Assembly: GCA_035527895.1 (NCBI GenBank)
Contig: DATKZQ010000081.1
Location: forward strand, 1 to 64,000
From: JADFWK01 sp035527895
GTDB lineage: Bacteria > Desulfobacterota > DSM-4660 > Desulfatiglandales > B25-G16
DNA: 64,000 nt
Direction of reading: 5' to 3'
In this document: positions 33,914 through 43,474 of the stretch, one piece after another
Layout: every line of letters begins with the position of its first letter
Position numbering within the stretch: the stretch's first letter is position 1
The notes under the pieces: model-generated
Told to the model about the DNA's origin: nothing
Seen by the model: only the letters and a program-made list of their open reading frames with translations
The model's database searches: none
Translations under genes and position numbers: made by a program

Positions 33914-34560
33914 AGCCTATCCCCGAAAAGGATCTTGGCCACCTCCACCCGCATGCTCTCCCTCAGCCTGCTCAGTTTGGTCTCAAGTGTATGGTCAACC
34001 TCCACGGAATTCTCCAAATCCCTCACAACCACGCCTCCAAGGAATTGGGCAGGCTCATCCGCCAGATCAAGGCTCATGTCCCTTCCCGTCCTCTTATTGA
34101 CCTCCCTGGTTATCCCAGCCAGCATTTCTTCCTTGAAGGACTTCCTATCCCTCTGGTTGAGGACCAACTCCAGCTTCTTGCCAGCAACTGCCTCAGAGGC
34201 GGAGACAATCAGGTTGAACAGAATGTCCTTGTAAGCAAGGTTGTCTCGCTTTCCTTTCTCAGTCAATTCCTCCAAGACCTTTCGAGCCTCTGCAAAGGAG
34301 CTATCGATCGCCTCCTCTTGAGCATCCATCCGCTTTCGTCTCACCTGGATTCTCTTCTCGGCCAACATCCGCTGCTCTTCAAGCGAGGCAGCTCGTTTGC
34401 CGTCTAAGAGAATCTTATCGGCCTCCCGCTCCACCTTCTCTTGAGCAGCCTTCTTGATCTTATCCGCCTCTGTTTGAGCCTCACCCACTATCTCGGATAT
34501 CTCTTTCGCGGCTTCGGCCTGTATGTGGGATACTATTTTCTCAATCCCTTCATCCGACAT
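33910..34560 (-). CDS. atpE: V/A-type ATP synthase subunit E
   Basis: 216 residues. The N-terminal coiled coil (GIEKIVSHIQAEAAKEISEIVGEAQTEADKIKKAAQEKV) precedes a globular C-terminal half with FLGGVVVRDLENSVEVDHTLETKLSRLRESMRVEVAKILFG, diagnostic of subunit E. Together with the H-like subunit it forms the peripheral stalk. It lies 49 bases downstream of atpK. Confidence 0.93.
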   Translation of the reverse strand: MSDEGIEKIVSHIQAEAAKEISEIVGEAQTEADKIKKAAQEKVEREADKILLDGKRAASLEEQRMLAEKRIQVRRKRMDAQEEAIDSSFAEARKVLEELTEKGKRDNLAYKDILFNLIVSASEAVAGKKLELVLNQRDRKSFKEEMLAGITREVNKRTGRDMSLDLADEPAQFLGGVVVRDLENSVEVDHTLETKLSRLRESMRVEVAKILFGDRL

Positions 34561-34609
34561 AATTGCTCCTTACTTAAAATAGATACCCTTCTCGCGGTAT
34601 CTGCGCTCG

Positions 34610-35095
34610 TCAGCCGCCCATAATCTTAGTTCCTACGAAGATCAGGATAGCTATGAGGAGACCGAAAATGGCGAACGTCTCGGCCATAACTGCAAGAACG
34701 ATCGCCTGCCCAAATGTCTCGGGTCGCTTGGCTACCGCGCCCATGCCGCTGGCAGCTATAGCTCCCTGGGCAACGGCCGTGAAACTGCTGAGACCAATAA
34801 CGATACCGCCTCCCAATGCAGCGTACCCCATTCCAATAGGAATCTCCTTAACGGGTCCGCCGAGCACGCCAACGCCGATAAGGATCAGAACGGCCCCGAG
34901 GAACCCATAGATCCCCTGGGTTTGTGGCAGGGCCTGGAGCACTAAAACAGGCCCGAATTTCTTTGGATCCTCTGAAATAACGCCTGCGCCTGCAACACCA
35001 GCGAGACCGACTCCGATCCCCGAAGCAATCGCGGCCAAACCCATGGAAATTGCTGCACCAATAATTGCCCACACTGTTCCTGATGATAACTCCAT
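34610..35095 (-). CDS. atpK: V/A-type ATP synthase proteolipid subunit K (likely Na+-binding)
   Basis: 161 residues forming two fused hairpins (four TMs) as in NtpK. The residues that hold Na+ in Enterococcus hirae NtpK all have counterparts: L56-P-Q-T59-Q60 (LPxTQ motif), Gln110 in AQGAIAASG and Glu139 in MAETFAIFG. This predicts a Na+- rather than H+-driven rotor ring, although this is inference from motif match only. The first hairpin has no acidic ion-site residue, also as in NtpK. It is placed between atpI and atpE. Confidence 0.95.
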   Translation of the reverse strand: MELSSGTVWAIIGAAISMGLAAIASGIGVGLAGVAGAGVISEDPKKFGPVLVLQALPQTQGIYGFLGAVLILIGVGVLGGPVKEIPIGMGYAALGGGIVIGLSSFTAVAQGAIAASGMGAVAKRPETFGQAIVLAVMAETFAIFGLLIAILIFVGTKIMGG

Positions 35096-35110
35096 AAATA
35101 TACCTCCCTC

Positions 35111-37057
35111 TTATTTTATCTCTACGGTGTCAAATTTCATCTCAAGGGGCGTAAATTCGGTACCCCCGCTCTGATAGAATTTGGTAAAAAACTCCACATA
35201 GTGCAAGCGAAGCCCGTGCACAAAGCTCCCCATGGCATTAATGAGGAAATTGAATAAATGGCCGAACAGAAAAATGATAACGGCCAGGACTATTCCGAGC
35301 CAACCAACCATATAGAGCATGCTGGCGAGCACGTTAACGGTCATGGCAATCCCCGTTGTGCACAACCCTAAGGCCATAAGCCTGGCGTAGGAGAGAACAT
35401 CCCCCATGAATCCGGTTATCTGAAACATGGACATGGCCTTGTGTCCTCCTAGAAGCAATATCAGAGCGATGACAATAAACACCAGGCCCAGCGACTTATG
35501 GCCTGACACGATGAAAATAAGGCCTGGCTGCATAAACAAGAACCAAAGGTTCTCGCTGATAGCCTTCCATCTCTGACCTGCTTTTAGTTTATGTGCCACA
35601 TTGATCACTACGCCCACATTAACATGAGCCAAGCCGATGATAAGCGCAATCAACAAGAATGCGGTAACCTGAACCATGGGGTCGAATACCTGGAGGGATG
35701 CGAGTAGAGGCAATTTAAGACCAAAACCGCCGAACCACCCGCCCGAAAGGGCCCCGATGATGATGGTAGCAGCCCCTGCAGAGGAGAGAATGATTCCACC
35801 ATCTTTTATCATCTCGTTATATTTCCCGCCTCCTCTGATCAACAGCATACCCAAAACAAGGGCAATGAGCCCGTAGAGCGCGTCCGTTAACATAATCGAA
35901 AAAAACAGGAGAAAGCCCGGCGCCAAAAACAGGGTCGGGTCCACACCATTATAGGCTGGCAAGCCATACAGGCGGGTTAACAGCTCAAAGCTCTTGAAGA
36001 ACTTGGGGTTTTTGAGCTGTACCGGCACGTCATCGTTGTCATCCGGATCCGTCAGGTCTACCACGCACGCTCCTCTGCTGATGCTTCTGATCTCCTGAAC
36101 GGCCTGGGCAACCGAGTCACAGGGTACCCAGCCCTCAATAGCCACAACGTGCTCCATCCTGGCAAATTTCGTGTGGTTTTCTTCCCGCTGCCGTTCGACC
36201 ATGAGAAGTTCCTGGTATTTTCTGAGCTCATCCTTCCACCGTCGTGCAATATCAACGATCATGCGCTCTTTTGCTCGCTTCTCCTGGTCCAAGCCCTCCA
36301 GTCTTTTATCAATAGAATCGATGGCCTTTCCCGGCGTTCCTTGCAGCCCCTGTATCTCAACTCTTTCCCAGTTCAAGCGACGGAGATTCGGCAATACCGC
36401 CGATACCTGTTCCTTGAGGCAGACTACTACCGTTACGATGTTGTCCTCGGATGTCTCGCGGGCTCCCAGATAGAAGGCATTATTCGTTATGTCCTCTAAT
36501 CGTTCTCTCAGGTTATCGATCTCTTCTTTCGGGGCAACACCGAGCAATACGGACAAAAAGTCCGAATCACCGACATCTCCCAGGTCTATGTCCAGGGGTA
36601 ACACCAGCTCCAGTAACCCTCTGGTTCTTACGCCTTCTGCAATCTCCTCCTCAATCCTCTCGAGATCCTCTACCGGCTGTGCCACTTCGCTCTCGACTTT
36701 CCCTATGATTCCGTCAACAGCATCAAGAAGCCCTGGGCCGAACAGCTCTTCGGTTTCGATCCTTTTAGGCGGCAGCGGGGCAAAAACAGCCTTTATAAAA
36801 CCCTCCCGAGGCTCTGGGTCGTGGCGTTCAAAAAGATCCAGCAACCGATTGAGGGCTATATTCTGGGCAGCTATTCTCCGTATGTTCGGTGAGATGGGGT
36901 GCGGTTGCAGAAGGTCCTTCAGGTGGGGGTCATTAATCGCTTCGGAATAGTCGGTAAGGTGGACGGTGCCGAGAGCCTGAAGCCCCTTAACGATGCCGTC
37001 CCTAAACCCTTTAAGGGCGACTATTTGTAGCCTTTTCATCCGGGTTGGGCGTAACAT
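35111..37057 (-). CDS. atpI: V/A-type ATP synthase subunit I
   Basis: 648 residues. The cytoplasmic N-terminal half (1-330) has paired coiled coils. The C-terminal half has about seven to eight TMs, with the conserved LTRLYGLPAYNGVDPTLFLAPGFLLFFSIMLTDALYG entry and the SYARLMALGLCTTGIAMTVN helix carrying the essential Arg. It is the stator a-subunit that forms the ion half-channels. The C-terminal HGLRLHYVEFFTKFYQSGG is diagnostic. Confidence 0.97.
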   Translation of the reverse strand: MLRPTRMKRLQIVALKGFRDGIVKGLQALGTVHLTDYSEAINDPHLKDLLQPHPISPNIRRIAAQNIALNRLLDLFERHDPEPREGFIKAVFAPLPPKRIETEELFGPGLLDAVDGIIGKVESEVAQPVEDLERIEEEIAEGVRTRGLLELVLPLDIDLGDVGDSDFLSVLLGVAPKEEIDNLRERLEDITNNAFYLGARETSEDNIVTVVVCLKEQVSAVLPNLRRLNWERVEIQGLQGTPGKAIDSIDKRLEGLDQEKRAKERMIVDIARRWKDELRKYQELLMVERQREENHTKFARMEHVVAIEGWVPCDSVAQAVQEIRSISRGACVVDLTDPDDNDDVPVQLKNPKFFKSFELLTRLYGLPAYNGVDPTLFLAPGFLLFFSIMLTDALYGLIALVLGMLLIRGGGKYNEMIKDGGIILSSAGAATIIIGALSGGWFGGFGLKLPLLASLQVFDPMVQVTAFLLIALIIGLAHVNVGVVINVAHKLKAGQRWKAISENLWFLFMQPGLIFIVSGHKSLGLVFIVIALILLLGGHKAMSMFQITGFMGDVLSYARLMALGLCTTGIAMTVNVLASMLYMVGWLGIVLAVIIFLFGHLFNFLINAMGSFVHGLRLHYVEFFTKFYQSGGTEFTPLEMKFDTVEIK

Positions 37058-37061
37058 GATA

Positions 37062-37373
37062 TCAGCCTAACAAAGAACGTAAAATAAAGTCTCGAGCCTT
37101 TTCCAGGTTCCTATGGGCCCCTTGCGTCAATTCCTCGGTATCCTTTTTCCATTCGTCTGCAAGTTCCCGGCATTCTTTCCCGGCCTTTTCCGCCGCCTCC
37201 TCACGCATCTTTTCCGCCAGGCCCCGTGCATCCCTTACCCTGTCTGTCAAAAGTCTTTCTGCCTCTTTTTTGGCCTCCTCAATCAGCCGTCCCGCGTCTT
37301 GTCTGGCGTCCTCTGTCTTCTGTTTTGCCTCTGCTTCTGCCTGTTTAATCTTTTGTAAGGATTCTAAGATCAT
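37062..37373 (-). CDS. atpH: V/A-type ATP synthase subunit H/G-like (peripheral stalk)
   Basis: 103 residues, all coiled coil with A/E/K/R heptads (IKQAEAEAKQKTEDARQDAGRLIEEAKKEAERLL). The size and position just before atpI are those of AhaH/NtpF, which pairs with subunit E in the peripheral stalk. Sequence alone is low-information; the call depends on operon position. It is the first gene of the ATPase operon, 54 bases after the bactofilin gene. Confidence 0.85.
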   Translation of the reverse strand: MILESLQKIKQAEAEAKQKTEDARQDAGRLIEEAKKEAERLLTDRVRDARGLAEKMREEAAEKAGKECRELADEWKKDTEELTQGAHRNLEKARDFILRSLLG

Positions 37374-37427
37374 TCCGAACCTCTGTTGCGCTTCGAAACC
37401 GGAATAAGATTTAAAAGGGGGGAACGG

Positions 37428-37829
37428 TTATTTCAAGATAGAAAGGTTTCCATCTTCCTTTGGGGAGGGGCTCAGCTCCTTCTTTCTCTCTTTTCCCAGC
37501 TCCTGCATCTTACACTTTCCCTCAAAGATAACGCCCTCTTCGATGACGAGCTTTGGGGTTTGGATATTGCCGAAGAGCTTACCGGGAACGCTTATCTCGA
37601 TCTTGTTCTCCGCAACAATATCCCCATTAACCTCTCCGCTTATTATCATATCAGCAACATGTATTTGCGACTTTATCGTTGCGGATTCCCCCACTATCAA
37701 GGTCCCGCTTGATTCTATTTCACCGGAGAATTTGCCGTCTATCCGCACTGCACCGGTGAAGGAAAACTTGCCTTCGAATTCCGTGTCCTTGCCAAGAAAG
37801 GCGTTAATCTCTTCCTTAGGTGTTTTCAT
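37428..37829 (-). CDS. Bactofilin (polymer-forming cytoskeletal protein)
   Basis: 133 residues. The central right-handed beta-helix repeats are visible: FSFTGAVRIDGKFSGEIES, GTLIVGESATIKSQIHVADM, IISGEVNGDIVAENKIEI and GKLFGNIQTPKLVIEEGVIF. Short disordered ends are normal. Bactofilins polymerise without nucleotide at the membrane and organise wall synthesis or shape. It lies between the rod-shape genes (rodA, mrdA, mreBCD) and the V-ATPase operon on the same strand; with 54 bases to atpH, read-through into the ATPase genes is possible. Confidence 0.93.
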   Translation of the reverse strand: MKTPKEEINAFLGKDTEFEGKFSFTGAVRIDGKFSGEIESSGTLIVGESATIKSQIHVADMIISGEVNGDIVAENKIEISVPGKLFGNIQTPKLVIEEGVIFEGKCKMQELGKERKKELSPSPKEDGNLSILK

Positions 37830-37947
37830 GGGCTGTCCCCCTATCAGGCTTTTTTTCAGCGGTTTAATACCATACCCTCGCCAATGATTGCAAGAAAAAA
37901 CACCGGGCGCATCGGTAGCGGGATTCCCAACTATCGGTGCCGCGCGG

Positions 37948-39054
37948 TCATTCTTGAAACATGAACCTCCTCATGCTCACATTCATTACCAGGCCCATGG
38001 CCGCCATGGTGGAAATAACAGACGATCCACCATAGCTGAACAAGACTAATGGTATTCCTACAACGGGAAGTAACCCTGTGACCATGCCCACGTTTATCGT
38101 GAGGTGCCAGAAGATAGATGCGGCAACACCGATCACAAGCAGGGTGCCAAATCGATCTTTGCTGCTTCTGGCTATGTTGATGCACCACAGAATCAAGAAT
38201 AGGTAGAGGAAGAGAATCACGGCTGAGCCGACAAACCCCCATTCCTCTGCCAAGACGGAGAAGCAAAAATCGGTATGCTGTTGCGGCAGAAAGTGTAATC
38301 GTGTCTGAGTCCCTTTCAGAAAACCCTTTCCCCAAAAAAGGCCCGAACCAATCGCAATCTTCGATTGGGTAACATGATAAGCGGCACCCAAGGGGTCCAA
38401 TTGAGGCCTGAGGAATGCTATGATCCGCTTCTTCTGGTACCCCTGGAGGGTAACCCACAGGAATGGCGTTGAAAGAACGGCGGTGGACAGAAAAATGAGA
38501 ATGGATTTCCAGTTAACATGAGCAAAAATGATGATCGAGAACGAGACTATCAGCAGCATGAGGGCCGTTCCCAGATCGGGTTGATAGACAATAAGCATGA
38601 AGGGAATGACGGTCAAGATTAACGGTCTGACCAGGTCTCGCAGGCGGTAGTTCCCTATTCTTTCATCTTCAGAGAAATGCTTGGCGAGAATGATCACAAG
38701 GGAGATCTTTACGATCTCTGAAGGTTGGACAGAGAAAAGACCAAGGCTCAGCCACCGTTGAGACCCATGGGCAACCTTTCCCATCTTGAGAACGGCCAAC
38801 AGAAGAACAAGAGAGAGAAAGAATAGTGGATACGCAAGCCTGTTAAGCATATGATAATCAAAGGTGGTCATCAGGAGGAGAATCAAAAAACCGATGGCAT
38901 ACCAGCAGATTTGCTTCACGAAAATCTGGCCTCCCCCAAGGGCCCTAACGGTGTAGGTTGCGCTGTAGAGGTTAAAAACGCTCAGCAAACCCATAACGAT
39001 CAATACAGCCAGCAATATCCAATCAAAGTTGTCTATCAATCGACGGTCGAACAT
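37948..39054 (-). CDS. rodA: Rod-shape peptidoglycan polymerase RodA (SEDS)
   Basis: 368 residues with about ten TMs. SEDS motifs are QRWLSLGLFSVQPSEIVKIS, VYQPDLGTALMLL with the catalytic-type Asp, QHTDFCFSVLAEEWGFVG and GIPLVLFSYGGSSVIS. It polymerises glycan from lipid II during elongation, paired with PBP2 (mrdA), whose stop lies 63 bases upstream of its start. It is part of mreB-mreC-mreD-mrdA-rodA. Confidence 0.97.
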   Translation of the reverse strand: MFDRRLIDNFDWILLAVLIVMGLLSVFNLYSATYTVRALGGGQIFVKQICWYAIGFLILLLMTTFDYHMLNRLAYPLFFLSLVLLLAVLKMGKVAHGSQRWLSLGLFSVQPSEIVKISLVIILAKHFSEDERIGNYRLRDLVRPLILTVIPFMLIVYQPDLGTALMLLIVSFSIIIFAHVNWKSILIFLSTAVLSTPFLWVTLQGYQKKRIIAFLRPQLDPLGAAYHVTQSKIAIGSGLFWGKGFLKGTQTRLHFLPQQHTDFCFSVLAEEWGFVGSAVILFLYLFLILWCINIARSSKDRFGTLLVIGVAASIFWHLTINVGMVTGLLPVVGIPLVLFSYGGSSVISTMAAMGLVMNVSMRRFMFQE

Positions 39055-39117
39055 ACTCGCCTCTCACCCCTTGTGGCTCATTTCATGGCGGAGCATGAGA
39101 ATCACGGGGCACACCCT

Positions 39118-40956
39118 CTACGAGGGTGCCTTTGTCTTGAAGTATTCCTCGAATAGGGCCTTTGCGATCGGAGCTGCTACAGCCCCGCCCTTGCCACTGT
39201 GCTCCACGACAATGGCAACCGCTATCTGCGGGTCTTCGAAAGGCGCAATGGCCACAAACCATGCATGATCTCTGAACTTGTAGGGAATGTCCTTTTCCTG
39301 TCCCGTTTCCCTTTCTTCCGGTAAGGAAATTACCTGGGAAGTGCCTGTCTTTCCCGCCACGGGAATGTTGGGCAACCGCGCCCTCCAGCCCGTGCCATGA
39401 GGCTCATTCACAACCCCGTACAGGCCCCTTTTGACCAACTCCATGTTTTTCTCCGCAAGATCCCATGTGCCTGCTGGCTCAGGTTTGAACTCAAACAACC
39501 TCTTCTCGCTGTCCCTGCCTACCCATAGGGTGGCTTGGGGTCTGTACAGGGTGCCTCCGTTGAAAAGGGCTGAGATAAACCGTGCAATTTGGATAGGGGT
39601 AATCAGGGTAAAGCTCTGCCCTACAGCCACGGAAAGCGTCTCTCCATCTTGCCAGGGAACGTGCCACCTTCGTAATTTCCAGGCCTTATTCGGTATGAGT
39701 CCCGGCTTTTCGTCTCCTAGCTGAATGCCCGTGTTATGGCCGAGACCGAGGTTCTTTGCGTATTTTGCAATGGCTTCGATGCCTATCCTTTGGCCCATTC
39801 TGTAAAAGTAGACGTCACAGGATTCGACTAAGGCCCGATGTAGATCAACATACCCATGGCCTTCTTTTTTCCAATCTCGGTACTCCCTGCCTTGAAACGT
39901 GTAACTCCCCCCGCAAAAAAGCCTTTCCTTTGGGTCAATGCCCCCCTCTTCCAGCCCTGCAAGGGCTACTACGATCTTAAAAAGAGAGCCCGGAGGATAT
40001 TGACTTGATATTACCCGATTCTGTAAGGGGAAGTAGCGATGAGAGATGAGGCCCTGCCACACCCCCTTATCCATCCCTTTGGCAAAGTCATTGGGATTAA
40101 ACGTTGGGCTGCTTGCTGCAGCCAGGATCTCGCCGCTTTTTGGGCTCATGGCCACAATAGCACCGGCTCGATTCTTGAGCGACTGCTCCGCCAACACCTG
40201 AAGGTCCTTATCTATCGTCAGATAAACATCGGCTCCCGCCTCTGCTTCCTTTTGGTAAAGCACTCTGAGTATTCGTCCAGACGCATCTACCTCAACCTGT
40301 TGGCCTCCCCTTGTGCCATCCAGGTACTTGTGCCACTTTTTCTCAATGCCGTATTTTCCTACAAAATCGCCGGGCTTATTCCCGCCATATTCCCTTTTCC
40401 CAAGTTGCTCTTTGTCGATTTCCCCGAGATAACCGATGAGATGAGCAGCAAGAGTCCCGTAAATACAGTGTCTCTGGGGCTTCACTTCTATGGTTACCCC
40501 GGGCATATTTACCTTATGGGTTTCTATTCTGGCTAACTCATCCCTGCTGAGACCTCTTTTCAAGTAGACACACCGAAAGGGATCTCCTCTAAGGGCATAT
40601 TTTATCTTTTCTTCTGCTGCCGGACGATCAATATCCACCAGCCTTGACAGGTCACTCAGCAGGCTATCAAGATTCCTGATATTTTCCGGCATTACACCCA
40701 AGATGAAGGAGGGTCTATTGTCGACCAGCAATTGACCATTCCTGTCGAACACAAGGCCCCTGGAGGGCATGATATCCCGCAAATCGATTCGATTATTCTC
40801 CGATTCTGTCCTGTATCGGGATCCATGGATGATTTGCAAAGACCACAGCCGCACAAACAAAATACCAAAAACGACAAAAACGAAAACGGTCAACCTCGTC
40901 AAGCGTCTCTGGTATATCTCGGCTTCTCTTAGATCAAAATCCGAACGCCACACCAT
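39118..40956 (-). CDS. mrdA: Penicillin-binding protein 2 (rod elongation transpeptidase)
   Basis: 612 residues. One N-terminal TM (VFVFVVFGILFVRLWSLQII) precedes a PBP dimerisation domain with DIMPSRGLVFDRNGQLLVDN (61-80). The transpeptidase domain has the active Ser324-x-x-Lys327 (QYPPGSLFK), the SCD variant of the SxN motif (VESCDVYFY) and KTGTS near 540. It cross-links wall strands made by RodA. It follows mreD by 44 bases. Confidence 0.97.
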   Translation of the reverse strand: MVWRSDFDLREAEIYQRRLTRLTVFVFVVFGILFVRLWSLQIIHGSRYRTESENNRIDLRDIMPSRGLVFDRNGQLLVDNRPSFILGVMPENIRNLDSLLSDLSRLVDIDRPAAEEKIKYALRGDPFRCVYLKRGLSRDELARIETHKVNMPGVTIEVKPQRHCIYGTLAAHLIGYLGEIDKEQLGKREYGGNKPGDFVGKYGIEKKWHKYLDGTRGGQQVEVDASGRILRVLYQKEAEAGADVYLTIDKDLQVLAEQSLKNRAGAIVAMSPKSGEILAAASSPTFNPNDFAKGMDKGVWQGLISHRYFPLQNRVISSQYPPGSLFKIVVALAGLEEGGIDPKERLFCGGSYTFQGREYRDWKKEGHGYVDLHRALVESCDVYFYRMGQRIGIEAIAKYAKNLGLGHNTGIQLGDEKPGLIPNKAWKLRRWHVPWQDGETLSVAVGQSFTLITPIQIARFISALFNGGTLYRPQATLWVGRDSEKRLFEFKPEPAGTWDLAEKNMELVKRGLYGVVNEPHGTGWRARLPNIPVAGKTGTSQVISLPEERETGQEKDIPYKFRDHAWFVAIAPFEDPQIAVAIVVEHSGKGGAVAAPIAKALFEEYFKTKAPS

Positions 40957-41000
40957 GATCCGTTACCAATGAAAGAGGATACCGGGTACTGCCGCGGTCT

Positions 41001-41540
41001 CTAAGCATGCTCTCTATCTTCCTTTCCGTAGACCACGTCAAGAACATAGAACAGTATCGGGGCAATAACGCCCATAATGAGTGCAGAAATAATAACCATA
41101 ATAAAACTAATCGAGGGCACCGATTGGGCCAACGGTAAGATACGCAATACAATCAGAACGAAACACCACTTTGCCAAGAGAAAAAGGGCCACCAATAAGG
41201 CTGCGGTCCTGACGTTAGCAAGATCCAAAAAATGTCGTGTGCTATTGATTGCCAGGAGAATAGCGGAATAGGTGAAAGCAAACAAACCCAGCTGGCACGA
41301 GGAAAACATGTCCGTTAGTAGCCCCATAAAAAAGGCGAGGCAAAGGGCCTTAATGTTTTGGTCTATGGCGATGAGATATACCAGGAAGACAGGAATGAGG
41401 TCAAAATCGAGCCATTCAATCCTGCTGAGATGCGCTATGTTTCCCCGCAAAACGACAAACAGACCGCACACAAACCAGATGATAGGATGGAAAAAGACGC
41501 GGTTTTCTCTCCATTGCTGTAAATAGTCTTTCGTCCCCAC
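41001..41540 (-). CDS. mreD: Rod shape-determining protein MreD
   Basis: 179 residues with about five or six hydrophobic helices. Motifs such as DLIPVFLVYLIAID and GLLTDMFSSCQLGLFAFTYSAI are typical of MreD. It is an inner-membrane scaffold linking MreC to the elongasome. The call is supported by its place between mreC (33 bases upstream) and mrdA. Confidence 0.92.
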   Translation of the reverse strand: MGTKDYLQQWRENRVFFHPIIWFVCGLFVVLRGNIAHLSRIEWLDFDLIPVFLVYLIAIDQNIKALCLAFFMGLLTDMFSSCQLGLFAFTYSAILLAINSTRHFLDLANVRTAALLVALFLLAKWCFVLIVLRILPLAQSVPSISFIMVIISALIMGVIAPILFYVLDVVYGKEDREHA

Positions 41541-41573
41541 TCCACTATCTAGCCGAAATAATTAGGTTGTTGC

Positions 41574-42416
41574 TTAACTGTCAGGGCCCGGCAAGGACAC
41601 CAACCCAGATCGAGAAACTACGAGAACCTCTTCCAGCTTCGAAAAATCCACAGCCGGAACAACCCGAACATCTTTGAAGAGTTTGTTGGGGTAATCCTTT
41701 GTCTGAGTGACTATACCCAAATAAAGGCCTTTAGGAAAAACCCCTGCCATCCCAGAGGTTACAATGGTGTCCCCGTTTTGGATGTCACACGTCTTTATAA
41801 CGTACTCAAAAAGACACTCGCTTGATCCTCTCCCCTTAAGGATGCCTCTCCCTCGTGATCTCTGCACTAACCCATCAACAGAGCTGTTTTGATCGGTAAC
41901 CAGCAGCACCTGTGAATATCCTGGGGAAACCGAAATAATCCTTCCAACAACCCCCTCCGCATTGACCACCGGCATGCTTACCGTAATGCCATCATTCTCT
42001 CCCTTGTCTATCGTTATAGATTTGAACAATCCACTCGAGTCCCAACCGATGACCCGTGCCGGCAATAACAGTTCATCAGTGTTCTCTTGAAAATTGAGGA
42101 GTTCCTGTAAGCGCTTATTGGCCAGTAAGAGTTCTTGATACCTGCTGTTCTCGAGCTTAAAGAGGTCCAGCTTTTTTCTCAGGAGCACATTCTCTTGATG
42201 AGTTTCAACCAAGAAAAAATACTTCCCCCAGACATCCCTCACGGTACGTATGGTCCCCATAAAGAATCTCTGAAATGGGGCGGTTATCTGGGCGACAATC
42301 TTTTCTGCAGGATTCCATTCCGGTCCCCTGCCGATACTAACAGAGAGCAAGATAAGGGCTATGAAAACGAAAACATAGGAAATCCATTTCGGTTTGCGCT
42401 CAAAAAAGGCGGTCAA
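41574..42416 (-). CDS. mreC: Rod shape-determining protein MreC
   Basis: 280 residues. It has an N-terminal TM (WISYVFVFIALILLSVSIG), a coiled coil (VETHQENVLLRKKLDLFKLENSRYQELLLANKRLQEL) and two beta barrels with ARVIGWDSSGLFKSITIDKGENDGI, GVVGRIISVSPGYSQVLLVTDQNSSV and DTIVTSGMAGVFPKGLYLG. It organises PBP2-RodA in the periplasm. It starts 23 bases after mreB. Confidence 0.96.
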   Translation of the reverse strand: MTAFFERKPKWISYVFVFIALILLSVSIGRGPEWNPAEKIVAQITAPFQRFFMGTIRTVRDVWGKYFFLVETHQENVLLRKKLDLFKLENSRYQELLLANKRLQELLNFQENTDELLLPARVIGWDSSGLFKSITIDKGENDGITVSMPVVNAEGVVGRIISVSPGYSQVLLVTDQNSSVDGLVQRSRGRGILKGRGSSECLFEYVIKTCDIQNGDTIVTSGMAGVFPKGLYLGIVTQTKDYPNKLFKDVRVVPAVDFSKLEEVLVVSRSGLVSLPGPDS

Positions 42417-42439
42417 TTACTGTAAACCCAACCCTTCGA

Positions 42440-43474
42440 TTATTTTACCATAATCTCTTTTAAGAGAGAGAGATTATCCAAGACCATTCCAGCACCCAAA
42501 ACCACCGTAGTCAACGGATCATCGGTTATGGTTATTGGAAGGCGCGTCTCCTCTCGCAGGAGGACATCAAGACCCTTTAAGAGGGCTCCACCTCCCGTTA
42601 GCACAATGCCTTTGTCCACCACATCGGCAGAGAGCTCGGGCGGGGTCTGTTCCAGGGCGATTCTTACTGTTTCGATAATGGTTTCCACTTTTTCGGATAT
42701 CGCCTTCCTTACCTCCTCTGAATCTATGGTGAGTATCTTCGGTATACCGGTAACAAGATCCCTGCCTTTGACTTCAATGCACTCCGGTTCGTCCGTCGGG
42801 TAGGCATTTCCAATAGTTATCTTAATAAGCTCTGCTGTTTGCAGGCCAATCAAGAGATTGTATTTTCTCTTGATGTGTTGCAAAATAGCCTCATCCATCT
42901 TATCGCCGCCAACCCTAACCGAACGAGAATACACGGTTCCCCCCAAGGAAATAACGGCCACCTCGGTGGTCCCGCCTCCAATATCAACCACCATATTGCT
43001 CGTAGGTTCGGTTATCGGGAGGCCTGCGCCGATAGCCGCAGCCATTGGTTCTTCAATTAAAAAGACCTCCCGCGCGCCAGCCGATTCCGCAGACTCGCGG
43101 ACTGCCCTCTTTTCGACCTGGGTAACGCCCGAGGGAACAGATATGATGATCCGGGGTCTCACGAGGGACCGTCTGTTATGGACCTTTCTGATAAAATACC
43201 TGAGCATGGTTTCGGTAATATCAAAATCGGCAATAACCCCATCCGCCATTGGCCTGGTCGCAACGATATCCCCTGGCGTTCGGCCGAGCATCATTTTTGC
43301 CTCTTTTCCCACCGCTAGCACCTTATTTCTGCCCTGATCCCTTTTCCTTACAGCCACCACGGAAGGCTCATTCAAGACTATCCCCTTGCCTCTAACATAG
43401 ACCAAGGTGTTGGCCGTGCCGAGATCAATGGCCAAATCATTGGAGAATAAACCAAGTATTGGGTCAAACAACAT
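42440..43474 (-). CDS. mreB: Actin-like rod-shape protein MreB
   Basis: 344 residues from ATG 43474, chosen because AAGGAGA lies upstream and MreB proteins begin directly before the membrane-binding LFDPILGLFSNDLAIDLGTANTL; the frame opens 7 codons earlier. Phosphate loops are DLGTANTL and VVDIGGGTTEVAVISLGG. The adenosine motif is GIVLTGGGALLKGLD. It guides elongation along the cell circumference and heads the mreBCD-mrdA-rodA group, divergent from rpmH. Confidence 0.98.
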   Translation of the reverse strand: MLFDPILGLFSNDLAIDLGTANTLVYVRGKGIVLNEPSVVAVRKRDQGRNKVLAVGKEAKMMLGRTPGDIVATRPMADGVIADFDITETMLRYFIRKVHNRRSLVRPRIIISVPSGVTQVEKRAVRESAESAGAREVFLIEEPMAAAIGAGLPITEPTSNMVVDIGGGTTEVAVISLGGTVYSRSVRVGGDKMDEAILQHIKRKYNLLIGLQTAELIKITIGNAYPTDEPECIEVKGRDLVTGIPKILTIDSEEVRKAISEKVETIIETVRIALEQTPPELSADVVDKGIVLTGGGALLKGLDVLLREETRLPITITDDPLTTVVLGAGMVLDNLSLLKEIMVK

